Assembly: GCF_000332235.1 (NCBI RefSeq)
Contig: NZ_CM001775.1
Span: forward strand, 2,979,770-3,043,769
Length of the DNA stretch: 64,000 nt
Direction of reading: 5' to 3'
Origin: Geminocystis herdmanii PCC 6308
GTDB taxonomy: Bacteria > Cyanobacteriota > Cyanobacteriia > Cyanobacteriales > Cyanobacteriaceae
Part shown: positions 1-7,766 of the stretch, one piece after another
Numbering within the stretch: position 1 is the first letter of the stretch
Layout of the letters: each line of letters begins with the position of its first letter
Program-made: the position numbers and the translations under genes
The notes under the pieces: model-generated
Seen by the model: the letters and a program-made list of their open reading frames with translations, nothing else
Databases searched by the model: none
What the model was told of the DNA's origin: nothing

Positions 1-420
1 AGGAAAAGAGCTAATTTTCAACAAAAGGGGGAATCTAATCTGGGTGAATACCTCGATCGACTAATTGCTAAATCCATTCTTCAAATCGCTGAAGAGTACC
101 AAGTATCAACTATTATCGTTCCTCGATTGAATCAGATACGATCGATTACTGAGGCTGAAATACAAGCAAGGGCAGAGGAGAGAATACCAGAATATAAGGA
201 GGGGCAACGAAAATATGCACAGGATTATTGTGTACAAGTGCATCAATGGAGTTATGGTAGATTGATTGATAATATCAAAGCAATTTCTTCTAAATTGGGT
301 ATTGTCGTAGAGGAAGGCAAACAACCCAAACAGGGAAAGTTTACCGATAAGGCATTACAGTTAGCATTGAGTACCCAGAAAAATAATCGCCAAAATAATC
401 CCACAAAGACAAATTCTTAA
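1..420 (+). CDS. cas12k: Cas12k, C-terminal part (5' end outside window)
   Basis: The frame is open from the first base to the stop at 418-420, giving the last 139 residues. Cas12k is the nuclease-dead RNA-guided effector of type V-K CRISPR-associated transposons; it binds a crRNA/tracrRNA and target DNA and recruits TniQ, TnsC and TnsB. The stretch around YKEGQRKYA followed by HQWSYGRLIDNIK matches the Cas12k C terminus as I remember it from Scytonema ShCAST. Context agrees: a tracrRNA-like sequence, a CRISPR array, transposon-end repeats and a tRNA gene follow directly. tnsB, tnsC and tniQ would lie to the left, outside the window. A TnpB or another Cas12 is unlikely given these neighbours. 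Confidence 0.93.
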   Translation, partial: RKRANFQQKGESNLGEYLDRLIAKSILQIAEEYQVSTIIVPRLNQIRSITEAEIQARAEERIPEYKEGQRKYAQDYCVQVHQWSYGRLIDNIKAISSKLGIVVEEGKQPKQGKFTDKALQLALSTQKNNRQNNPTKTNS

Positions 421-433
421 GTTACAATGAGGG

Positions 434-655
434 AAATCGTGCCGCCGATCAAGTTGTTGTCAACCTCTGTTCTGCGAAAAATGAGGGGTAGTTTACCTAG
501 TAATAGGTTTGCTTTCTGTCCCTGATAACTGCTCACTCTGATGCTGCGCACTGAATAAAGTGCGGAAACAAGGGGCACTCCCAGCAACAGGAGTTTGGGT
601 GTACCAATGTAGTGGTTATCCAATCACCTCCGATCAAGGAGGAATCCCAGTTTAA
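434..655 (+). ncRNA. V-K tracrRNA (array-serving copy)
   Basis: This starts just after cas12k and resembles the ShCAST tracrRNA along its length, including GTTTGCTTTCTG, CCTGATGCTG-like, GCACTCCCAGCAA and GGTGTACC-like blocks. Hairpins are visible at ACCTA 495-499/TAGGT 504-508, CGCACT 547-552/AGTGCG 559-564, and CCTCC 627-631/GGAGG 638-642. The anti-repeat AATCCC at 643-648 pairs with GGGATT in the CRISPR repeat. Transcript ends are estimates. It should guide Cas12k together with crRNAs from the array at 853. Confidence 0.87.
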
Positions 656-852
656 GCGTTAGTTAAAATGTACGAGTTACACAAACTCAAGTTTTAGCCT
701 TACGCAATCGCTGAAACTCTTATAAATTAAGGGATATAGCGTTTTAAGAAAATGCAAAATTCTCGTCAAAATCGGAATTTTTGTATTTTTAAGGGGGGCT
801 TACGCAAACTGCTTCTACAAGCCTTATTTGATAAGGGGTCTGACTAGGGGCA

Positions 853-1035
853 GTTGAAATAAGACAATACCTTCTATAGGGATTGAAAGCTCCTCTTTAT
901 AGCCTAGGATTGCGAGATAAGTATGTTGAAATAAGACAATACCTTCTATAGGGATTGAAAGTCCTTGTCGTACCATCTTTGATTCGAGTGAGTCGGGGGT
1001 TGAAATAAGACAATACCTTCTTTAGGGTTTATAAT
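853..1035 (+). CRISPR. Two-spacer V-K CRISPR array with degenerate last repeat
   Basis: Two identical 37-nt repeats lie at 853-889 and 925-961; they begin GTTGAAATAAGAC and end GGGATTGAAAG. A third, decayed repeat at 999-1035 keeps the first half but ends TTTAGGGTTT and loses the GAAAG tail. Spacers are 890-924 (35 nt) and 962-998 (37 nt). There is no cas1/cas2 in view. The 656-852 stretch between tracrRNA and array has no gene; it presumably holds the leader, and TCTGACTAGGGGCA lies just before repeat 1. I found no match for either spacer elsewhere in the window by eye. Confidence 0.93.
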
Positions 1036-1040
1036 ATTAA

Positions 1041-1284
1041 CAGTGCCGTAGATCAAGTTTTCATAACCTCTGTTCTATGAAAAATAAGGAGTAGTTTACT
1101 TCTTCTAAGAAGTTTGCTTTCTGCTCCTGCTAACTACTTGCCCTGATGCTGTCTATCTAAAGATAGAGAAACTAGGCGCACTCCCAGCAATAAGGGTGCA
1201 GGTGTACTGCTATAGCGGTTAGCAAATCACTTTCGATCGAGGAAGAATTCTCTTTGAGAATTGAAAGCGAGTCTCGCCATCTGC
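1041..1284 (+). ncRNA. Natural tracrRNA-crRNA fusion guide (homing guide)
   Basis: A second, diverged tracrRNA copy starts at 1041 and runs straight into a short repeat-like tail and a spacer. Its own hairpins are ACTTCT 1098-1103/AGAAGT 1108-1113, TCTATCT 1152-1158/AGATAGA 1161-1167, and CTTTC 1230-1234/GGAAG 1241-1245. The anti-repeat AATTCTC (1246-1252) and repeat tail GAGAATT (1256-1262) are joined by only TTT, then GAAAG and the 17-nt spacer CGAGTCTCGCCATCTGC (1268-1284). That is the layout of an engineered V-K sgRNA. The spacer matches the adjacent tRNA-Leu 3' end with one mismatch. Processing and transcript start are not visible. Confidence 0.85.
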
Positions 1285-1287
1285 TTT

Positions 1288-1372
1288 GACGACACTAATT
1301 TGTGATCACGTCATTTGATTTGTTAAGACGACACTAATCTGTTACCGATGACAAATAATTTGTTACTGTACA
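1288..1372. repeat. TnsB-type binding repeats and terminus of the CAST
   Basis: Related units lie at 1288-1307, 1327-1345 and 1347-1366, with shared cores GACGACACTAAT and GTTAC or its relatives. A weaker unit lies around 1310-1326. The outer edge is TGTACA at 1367-1372. Read from the tip, the order TGTACAGTAACAAATTATTT then TGTCATCGGTAACAGATTAG closely resembles the published ShCAST end. These are likely the transposase-binding sites. Confidence 0.85.
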
Positions 1373-1411
1373 TCGGGGAAAGAAAATTTGTGACAACACA
1401 TCTATCTAAAA

Positions 1412-1493
1412 TGCGGATGGCGAGACTCGAACTCGCAAGGTCAAGACCACACGCCCCTCAAGCGTGCGCGTATACCAATTCCGCCACATCCGC
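1412..1493 (-). tRNA. tRNA-Leu(GAG)
   Basis: Read on the minus strand, the acceptor stem GCGGATG (1487-1493) pairs with CATCCGC (1413-1419), with A as discriminator. The anticodon arm is CACGC-TTGAGGG-GCGTG, anticodon GAG, reading CUC/CUU. It has a long variable arm and a T arm containing GTTCGAGTC, so it is a class II tRNA. CCA is not encoded. It is the attachment target of the neighbouring CAST, which lies downstream of its 3' end and leaves the gene whole. Confidence 0.95.
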
Positions 1494-1512
1494 AGAAACT
1501 CAACGAATAATT

Positions 1513-1541
1513 ATTATAACTGATTTTGCGTTATATAGCAA
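1513..1541 (-). promoter_or_regulatory. Sigma70-type promoter of tRNA-Leu
   Basis: On the minus strand TTGCTA (1536-1541), a 17-bp spacer and TATAAT (1513-1518) end about 20 bp before the mature tRNA 5' end. Spacing and the perfect -10 box support a housekeeping promoter; the -35 box matches at four of six positions. Confidence 0.6.
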
Positions 1542-1664
1542 GAAGATGGTGAGAAAAAATGTCTTATCCTGAAACAAAAGTCCGCAAATCTTAACTTATC
1601 ATTGGTTTTATAATACTCTTATTGATACAATAACTCTTTAGTCCAATATCGGAAAAAAAAATTT

Positions 1665-2873
1665 ATGAGTCGTGCCAATAAAGTAGTTTTAGCTTATTCT
1701 GGGGGAGTAGATACCTCCGTTTGTATTCCTTACTTACAAAATGAATGGGGAGTTAAAGAAATTATCACCCTAGCGGCAGATTTAGGGCAGGGTGAAGAAT
1801 TAGCGCCTATTCAAGCAAAAGCCCTTAAATGTGGTGCTGTGGAGTCTTTGGTAGAAAATGCCATTGAGGAGTTTGTAGTTGATTATGCTTTTCCTGCCAT
1901 CAAAGCCAATGCGTTGTACGAAAATCGTTATCCCTTATCCACTGCCTTAGCTCGTCCTTTAATTGCTAAACTGTTAGTACGCGCAGCAGAAAAATATGGT
2001 GCTGATGCCGTTGCCCATGGTTGTACTGCTAAAGGTAATGATCAAGTTCGTTTTGATTTGGGTATCACTGCATTAAACCCTAATTTAAAAATTCTCGCCC
2101 CTGCTAGAGAATGGAATATGAGTCGGGAAGAAACCATCGCCTATGGTGAAAAATGTGGCATTGAATCCCCTGTGAAAAAGTCTTCTCCCTATAGTATCGA
2201 TCGAAATCTTTTAGGTCGTAGTATAGAGGCAGGTCCTTTGGAAGATGCCATGACTGAGCCACCCGAAGAAATTTACGCTTTAACCAAATCCATTGCGGAT
2301 GCACCTAATGAGCCTCAATATGTAGAAATCACCTTTGAAAAAGGTACTCCTGTGGCGGTAGATGGAAACTTTTTATCTCCCGTTGACTTGATTACTACTT
2401 TAAATGAAATTGCAGGTAATCATGGCGTAGGGCGCTTAGACATGATCGAAAATCGAGTAGTAGGTATTAAATCCAGAGAAATTTATGAAGCACCAGCACT
2501 ACTTGTATTAATTAAAGCTCACGAAGATTTAGAAAGCCTCACTCTTACCAGTGATGTCACCCACTATAAACGCTCTCAAGTTGATTTACCTTACACTCGT
2601 TTAGTCTATGAAGGTTTATGGTATAGCCCCCTCAAAACTGCTTTAGATGCTTTTATTGAGAAAACCCAAGAAAGAGTTAGCGGTGTAGTGCGCATTAAAT
2701 TCTTAAAAGGTAATGCTACGATCGTGGGAAGAAGATCAGAAAATTCTCTTTATACTTCCGCATTGTCAACCTATGGTAGTGATGACAAATTCGATCATAA
2801 AGCCGCCGAAGGATTTATCTATATCTGGGGATTATCTTCCAGAGTTTGGGCGGAGAAAACAAAAAAAAATTAA
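1665..2873 (+). CDS. argG: Argininosuccinate synthase
   Basis: 402 aa, full length for the family. It joins citrulline and aspartate using ATP to give argininosuccinate, the penultimate step of arginine synthesis. The N-terminal ATP pyrophosphatase P-loop AYSGGVDTS is at about residues 9-17, and [14 protein letters not shown] near 118-131 is the conserved substrate-binding segment. It is a single gene read away from tRNA-Leu and the CAST, followed by a hairpin. argB lies 42 kb away in the same window, so the pathway is scattered. Confidence 0.98.
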   Translation: MSRANKVVLAYSGGVDTSVCIPYLQNEWGVKEIITLAADLGQGEELAPIQAKALKCGAVESLVENAIEEFVVDYAFPAIKANALYENRYPLSTALARPLIAKLLVRAAEKYGADAVAHGCTAKGNDQVRFDLGITALNPNLKILAPAREWNMSREETIAYGEKCGIESPVKKSSPYSIDRNLLGRSIEAGPLEDAMTEPPEEIYALTKSIADAPNEPQYVEITFEKGTPVAVDGNFLSPVDLITTLNEIAGNHGVGRLDMIENRVVGIKSREIYEAPALLVLIKAHEDLESLTLTSDVTHYKRSQVDLPYTRLVYEGLWYSPLKTALDAFIEKTQERVSGVVRIKFLKGNATIVGRRSENSLYTSALSTYGSDDKFDHKAAEGFIYIWGLSSRVWAEKTKKN

Positions 2874-2950
2874 TGGAGAATTGAAAATGGAGAATTGAGA
2901 ATTAAAAAGTTAATCTACTTCTCCAGAAAATATTTTTTATTTGTTCGTAG

Positions 2951-2979
2951 TAAGGGCTTCAGCCCTTATTATTTTTGAG
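2951..2979. terminator. Hairpin between convergent argG and birA
   Basis: TAAGGGCT-TC-AGCCCTTA (2951-2968) followed by TTATTATTTTT. It is preceded by TTCGTAG, as is the larger hairpin at 52617. It probably ends argG; the birA stop abuts it. Confidence 0.6.
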
Positions 2980-3790
2980 TTATTAAGTAAAAATTTTCAG
3001 GAAATTTATGATAAGAAATACTGTAATTTTCTGGTGATAAATTCATTTTACTACTGGCATTAGATGATAGTAATTTTATTTGTAAATTCCCTTGATTGTT
3101 AATCCCTAAAATTTCTCCTCTGATATTTTCTAATAAGGCTTTTTCTCCTAAGTTATACAGAAATTGATTATAGTTATTAACGAGATTATTTATACCTAAT
3201 TGTAAATAATTATCATAGCTTTTAAGGATTTCGATCGAAATTATCTCTGCTAAATTAATTAATGAATTGATGGGATAATAATGATAATCTTGAAAATATT
3301 TATCTAAACTAATGCCATTTTCGGGATAGGAATTTTGATAATTAATTCCCACGCCAATGACGATATTTTTAATCCGATTTTTTTCTATTTTAGTTTCGCA
3401 CAAAATACCGCCTAACTTTTTTTCTTCTAAAATTAAATCATTTAACCATTTGATTTTGACGGGAATATATAATTTATTTAACCCCTTGACAACGCCCAAA
3501 ATACTCCATAAAATTAGATGATTAGCACATTCGATCGAACTGTTTAAATTTAGTGCCATACTCAAGTATAATCCCCCTAAGCTCGATCGCCAAGTATTAC
3601 CTCTTTGTCCTTTTCCTGCGGTTTGTTGTTTACTAATAACGATAAAAGGAGGTTGAATATTTTTAGAAAGTAAAAGCCATGCTTGAGTATTAGTAGAAGC
3701 TAGAGTGTCATAAACATAAACAGAAATAGTATTTTTCATTCCCATAAAAGAAGAAAAATTATCAGGTAAATTAAAAATTATTTGCTCCAT
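2969..3790 (-). CDS. birA: Biotin-[acetyl-CoA-carboxylase] ligase, monofunctional
   Basis: About 273 aa from the ATG at 3788-3790, which gives MEQIIFNLP; the longer reading starts inside the divergent neighbour's leader. It makes biotinyl-AMP and transfers biotin to the carboxyl carrier protein of acetyl-CoA carboxylase. Visible motifs are STNTQAW (substrate loop), AGKGQRGNTWRS (biotin/ATP loop) and KIKWLNDL (catalytic lysine region). There is no N-terminal helix-turn-helix, so it should not be a repressor like E. coli BirA. The next gene is divergent, about 30 bp away. Confidence 0.92.
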   Translation of the reverse strand: MEQIIFNLPDNFSSFMGMKNTISVYVYDTLASTNTQAWLLLSKNIQPPFIVISKQQTAGKGQRGNTWRSSLGGLYLSMALNLNSSIECANHLILWSILGVVKGLNKLYIPVKIKWLNDLILEEKKLGGILCETKIEKNRIKNIVIGVGINYQNSYPENGISLDKYFQDYHYYPINSLINLAEIISIEILKSYDNYLQLGINNLVNNYNQFLYNLGEKALLENIRGEILGINNQGNLQIKLLSSNASSKMNLSPENYSISYHKFPENFYLITQK

Positions 3791-3820
3791 ATTAATAATC
3801 AATATATAAGATTTTATGCC

Positions 3821-4258
3821 ATGATGAAAGAAGAACAAGAAAATTTAATAGACGTTGACAAAGTAAACAATACCCCCGATAAAATTAAGTTAATTTATTT
3901 AGGAATTTTAGCATTAGATATTAAATTAGAATCGAAAGTTATTCCTAAGACTAAATCAGAATTAGATATATTAATAGAATACTTAGTAGAATTATTGCAA
4001 AAAAATGACGAAGTAATTAGACGAGCTTGTTCTTTATTAGAACAAATTGATAATTCTGACAATGCCGATTATTATTATGGCACAGTAAAAGATTACTTAG
4101 ATAAATTTTTTGATTTAGCTAAATCTGATCCTCTTTTAACCATAGAAATTGATCCTAAAAATCAGACTATTATTCCCTTAAAAGTATTGACAAATTTGCT
4201 TTTTTATGGTAGTAAATCAGGTAAAAATTTCTTAAAACAACAATTACAATGTCTGTAA
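3821..4258 (+). CDS. Conserved hypothetical protein, acidic helical
   Basis: About 145 aa from the first ATG of an ATGATG pair at 3821; the longer reading overlaps birA's start and lacks support. I do not recognise a named family. It is predicted soluble and mostly helical, rich in Leu, Asp and Glu. Two helical stretches resemble a small regulatory or scaffold protein (ELDILIEYLVELLQKNDEVI and DYLDKFFDLAKS). It is divergent from birA with a shared promoter gap of about 30 bp. Confidence 0.7.
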   Translation: MMKEEQENLIDVDKVNNTPDKIKLIYLGILALDIKLESKVIPKTKSELDILIEYLVELLQKNDEVIRRACSLLEQIDNSDNADYYYGTVKDYLDKFFDLAKSDPLLTIEIDPKNQTIIPLKVLTNLLFYGSKSGKNFLKQQLQCL

Positions 4259-4312
4259 ATAACGAAAAAATGTTAAATTAATATAGGAATCTTAAAAATA
4301 ACTATTCACTAT

Positions 4313-5185
4313 ATGGAATGTATCGTCAATCGTCGGGCGAAATTTAGTGCCAGTCATCGCTATTGGTTGCCAGAATTATCCGATGAGGAAAATCAAGCCC
4401 GTTTTGGGGCAAATGCTCGTTTTCCCGGTCATGGACATAATTATATATTATATGTATCTATCATCGGGGAATTAGACAAATTTGGTATGGTGCAAAACTT
4501 GTCTGAGGTAAAAAAAGTCATCAAACAAGAAATCACCAGCCAATTAGATTATAGTTATCTTAATGATACATGGGTAGAATTTCAAGAAACTTTACCAACT
4601 ACTGAAAATATTGCGAAGGTAATATGGGAACGTCTGTCACCTTATTTGCCATTAGTCGATATACAATTATACGAACATTCTCAACTTTGGGTTAATTATC
4701 AAGGAAATAATATGGAAGCTACTTTAACAGTTCAAACACATTTTAGCGCAGCGCATCGTTTAGCTTTACCTGAGTTAAGTTTTGAAGAAAATAGCGAAAT
4801 TTATGGTAAATGTGCGCGCCCCAATGGTCACGGACACAACTATCATTTAGAAGTATCAGTAACCGGTGAAATGGATGCTCGTACTGGTATGATTATCGAT
4901 TTAGTAGCTTTACAAAAAGTCATTGATGATTATGTGGTTGAACCTTTTGATCATACTTTCTTAAACAAAGATATTCCTTATTTTGCGGAAGTTGTGCCAA
5001 CAGCAGAAAATATTGCGGTTTATATTGCTCAATTATTACAAGAACCTATTAAGAAGTTGGGAGCAGAACTTGATAAAGTTAAGTTGATTGAAAGTCCTAA
5101 TAATTCTTGTGAAATTTTTTGTCGCAAATCAAGTTTAACTAAAGAAAATAAAAGTAATGCTACTTTACAACCTGTTTTAGCTTAA
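4313..5185 (+). CDS. Tandem 6-pyruvoyl-tetrahydropterin synthase/QueD-like protein
   Basis: 290 aa with two PTPS/QueD domains at about 1-135 and 138-275. The family turns dihydroneopterin triphosphate into 6-carboxytetrahydropterin (queuosine) or related pterins. Both halves keep the zinc histidines (SASHR...HGHNY; SAAHR...HGHNY). The second half has the catalytic cysteine in YGKCARPNGHGHNY; the first reads FGANARFPGHGHNY, so Asn replaces Cys and that half is probably inactive or structural. tgt, the last-stage queuosine enzyme, is elsewhere in the window. Exact product (queuosine or pterin cofactor) is not decided by sequence. Confidence 0.9.
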   Translation: MECIVNRRAKFSASHRYWLPELSDEENQARFGANARFPGHGHNYILYVSIIGELDKFGMVQNLSEVKKVIKQEITSQLDYSYLNDTWVEFQETLPTTENIAKVIWERLSPYLPLVDIQLYEHSQLWVNYQGNNMEATLTVQTHFSAAHRLALPELSFEENSEIYGKCARPNGHGHNYHLEVSVTGEMDARTGMIIDLVALQKVIDDYVVEPFDHTFLNKDIPYFAEVVPTAENIAVYIAQLLQEPIKKLGAELDKVKLIESPNNSCEIFCRKSSLTKENKSNATLQPVLA

Positions 5186-5507
5186 TCAGCAAGAAACCTA
5201 ATATCAACTTTTTAGTAAAGGTTTTAAGTCTTATTTATAAATAACTATAGTTGTTACTACAAACTTTTTTTATTTATAAAATAGACATCTCCAGAAATTA
5301 AATTTTTGGAGATTCCTAATACATTACTTAAGTGTTTCCTAATAATCAATATTTCTGTATTATGTTCTGTAGCCACTTTGACAAAGGCAGGGATGTTTCA
5401 TTTTCAAATTTTTGGTTAAAAGGGAGTAATGAGTAACGAGTAACGAGTAAGGAGTAAGGAGTTCTGCTATAATTAACTATTATTTGTAAATATTATAGTA
5501 TTACCTG
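5186..5507. other. Intergenic stretch with a short tandem repeat
   Basis: No gene seen. Positions 5433-5462 hold degenerate heptamers of the GAGTAAC/GAGTAAG type. AT-rich sequence follows up to the next start. Confidence 0.6.
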
Positions 5508-5693
5508 ATGAAAACTACAATTAATGAAATTGATATTGTTGCTTTAACTCAAAATTTACCAGAATTAGGGTTAATTAAAGGAGACACAAGCATGGTGGTA
5601 GATATTGCTGAATCAGGGATATTTTTAGTTGATTTTTTTAATAAAAGTGGTGAAATAATTGTCTTAGAATCTTTAAAGAAAGAGCAAATATAA
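5508..5693 (+). CDS. DUF4926-like small protein
   Basis: 61 aa. The pattern DIVALTQNLPELGLIKGD, then a hydrophobic strand and VDFFNKSG, fits DUF4926, small beta-rich proteins often paired with toxin-like or DUF6883 partners. No partner gene is adjacent here, so it may be an orphan. Function is unknown; an antitoxin or immunity role is only suggested by the family's usual company. Confidence 0.65.
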   Translation: MKTTINEIDIVALTQNLPELGLIKGDTSMVVDIAESGIFLVDFFNKSGEIIVLESLKKEQI

Positions 5694-5978
5694 TTAGTGA
5701 TTTCTTATACCAAAAAAACAAGTAAAATCATAATGTATTAATCATTATTAATGAGGAATTAAATCCCACATTCCCCTCCTCAGAATACATTATTTATATA
5801 GCAATCAGGAATGATTTGTGAGAAATCAAATAATCTTTTAATATTCTCCAATTATTGTTAATACTAACTCCAGACTCTTAACTCTTAAATTCTGCCCTCA
5901 CCAATCTCTTATAATTCATCTGAGATTGCTATAAATTATATATTATTAAATTTTAGTTTATTCTTAACTCTTTTTCCC

Positions 5979-7184
5979 ATGACTCAAAACAGTAATCTTT
6001 CTCTTTCTATAATTGTCAAAAACGAAGCAAAAAATTTATCTAATTGTCTGCAAAGTGTGCAAAATTTTGTCGATGAAATTATTTTAGTTGATACTGGTTC
6101 AACGGACAATACCAAAGAAATTGCTCAAAGTTTTGGGGCAAAAGTTTATGATTATATCTGGCAGGATGATTTTGCCGAAGCTCGAAATTATGCCTTAGAA
6201 TATGTGAATACAGATTGGGTTTTAGTATTAGATGCTGATGAGATGTTAAACCCTTCTATTATTCCCGAAATAAAAGACGTTATCACAAAACAATATGCTT
6301 TAGTCGTTAACTTAATTCGAGAAGAAATCGGCTCACTTTCTTCGCCTTATTCTCAACTATCTCGTTTGTTTCGCCGTCATCCTGACATTAAATTTTCTCG
6401 TCCTTACCATGCTTTAATTGATGATGCGGTATTAGAATTACAAAAAAAAGAAAACCATTGGAAAATTATCGATTTACCTGAAGTAGCCATTCAACATTTT
6501 GGTTATCAACCAGAGATTATCGCTTCTCAAGATAAAACACAACGGGCTTTAAAAGCGATGGAATCCTATTACTCTCAAAATCCCAATGATGCCTATGTGT
6601 GTAGTAAATTGGGTGCTTTGTATATTGATTTGGGAGAGGTCAAAAAAGGTCTAAAATTGCTTAAAACGGGCTTAAAATCGAATTTAGCTACCACAGCGAC
6701 AATATTTGAGCTACACTACCATCTCGCCAATACCTTAGTAGAACAAAAACAATGGGAAACTGCCATTAAACATTATCAAAAAGCGATCGAACTCCCCATA
6801 TTAGGTAAACTGAAGTTAGGTGCATATCTTAACTTTGGCAGTGTTTGTTATCACGGAAAAGACTATGAAAACGCCCTAAAACTATATCAGGCTTGTGTTG
6901 CCATCGAGCCGAATTTTGCCATTGCCTACTATAACTTAGGGTTAACCTACAAAGCATTAGGAAGAAATTTCAAAGCCATAGACGCATATCAAAGCGCCAT
7001 TCAAATCAATCCCAATTATCCTTGGTCATACCAAAATTTAGCCGTATTATTATTTAAAAAGGGAGAGATAGAAGACAGTATAAAAGCTTTTCAACAAGCC
7101 TATAATTTACATTTAACTCAAAATCCGATCGTCGCCAAACAACTGCAACAAGAATTAACAAATATGGGGATAATTATTAGCTAA
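5979..7184 (+). CDS. Family 2 glycosyltransferase with TPR repeats
   Basis: 401 aa. An N-terminal GT-A domain (1 to about 190) shows IIVKNEAKNL, VDTGSTDNT and the metal-binding LDADEML. Residues about 200-390 are TPR repeats, clearest at YYNLGLTYKALGRNFKAIDA and YQNLAVLLFKKGEIEDSI. Such fusions usually transfer sugars to proteins or cell-surface glycans; the substrate is unknown. No signal peptide or transmembrane segment is seen. An IS200/IS605 element is inserted just after its stop. Confidence 0.9.
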   Translation: MTQNSNLSLSIIVKNEAKNLSNCLQSVQNFVDEIILVDTGSTDNTKEIAQSFGAKVYDYIWQDDFAEARNYALEYVNTDWVLVLDADEMLNPSIIPEIKDVITKQYALVVNLIREEIGSLSSPYSQLSRLFRRHPDIKFSRPYHALIDDAVLELQKKENHWKIIDLPEVAIQHFGYQPEIIASQDKTQRALKAMESYYSQNPNDAYVCSKLGALYIDLGEVKKGLKLLKTGLKSNLATTATIFELHYHLANTLVEQKQWETAIKHYQKAIELPILGKLKLGAYLNFGSVCYHGKDYENALKLYQACVAIEPNFAIAYYNLGLTYKALGRNFKAIDAYQSAIQINPNYPWSYQNLAVLLFKKGEIEDSIKAFQQAYNLHLTQNPIVAKQLQQELTNMGIIIS

Positions 7185-7241
7185 ATCTATTTTAGCTTCT
7201 TCGGTGAGAAGCCCCACGCAGTAAACACTATCAAAAAGCAA

Positions 7242-7691
7242 CTATGTTTCGGCGTGGGATGAATCACCGTCAGGGTTTAATGAGTCAGGACGACTCTGGT
7301 TTTCGATATATTTACGAAGTGTTGTTATAGTTACTCCCCCACAAGAGGCGATAAAATATGAACTATTCCAAAAGACTTCTTGACCATAAAACTTTTTGAT
7401 TTGTTCAGGAAATTCTTGTCTTAATTTTCTACTCGATACACTTTTAAAATTATTGACAAATTTACTTAATTCCATAGCAGGATGGTATTGGAAAAGAATA
7501 TGGACATGATCTTCTTCTCCGTTTATCTCTACCAACCTACATTCCCACTGTTCTAATAAGCCTTCAGTGATTTCATGGAGACGAGTGAGCATTTCTGCTG
7601 TAAATACGTTTCTTCTATATTTGGTAGTTAAGACTAGGTGAGCTTTTAAGTCACTCACGGATCTACCTCGACTATAAAAATCATTTTTCAT
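7242..7691 (-). CDS. tnpA: TnpA, HUH single-strand transposase
   Basis: 149 aa, usual family length. It cuts and rejoins single-stranded IS ends using one tyrosine. The HUH motif is HVHILF near residues 62-67 and the likely catalytic Tyr is in LRKYIENQ near residue 129. All expected parts are present, so it may be active. It is divergent from tnpB with a 75-bp shared promoter gap. Confidence 0.93.
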   Translation of the reverse strand: MKNDFYSRGRSVSDLKAHLVLTTKYRRNVFTAEMLTRLHEITEGLLEQWECRLVEINGEEDHVHILFQYHPAMELSKFVNNFKSVSSRKLRQEFPEQIKKFYGQEVFWNSSYFIASCGGVTITTLRKYIENQSRPDSLNPDGDSSHAET

Positions 7692-7766
7692 TTGACACTT
7701 TCTTTTTCTTTATGTTATTATCAGTGATAGTAATTATATTAACACTAATATACAGTAATCAAATAA

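Larger units (their letters stand above)
1..1372. mobile_element. Type V-K CAST transposon, tRNA-proximal end
   Basis: From left to right it holds the cas12k 3' end, tracrRNA, CRISPR array, tracr-crRNA fusion, TnsB-type repeats and the terminus TGTACA at 1367-1372, next to tRNA-Leu. TGTACA plus repeated GACGACACTAAT-type units matches known V-K CAST ends such as ShCAST. The expected 5-bp target duplication would be TCGGG at 1373-1377, but the other end is outside the window, so it cannot be confirmed. The element lies downstream of a tRNA gene, the usual V-K attachment site. Confidence 0.9.

Noticed and set aside
417-623. 68-aa minus-strand frame
   Set aside because: Lies on the tracrRNA; explained by RNA structure.
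1348-1572. 74-aa open frame across the CAST end and tRNA
   Set aside because: It overlaps tRNA-Leu and the transposon terminus; no protein-like pattern.
5433-5462. Possible CRISPR-like array
   Set aside because: Repeats of about 7 bp without spacers; short tandem repeat. The same applies to 18002, 39055, 39238 and 46794.
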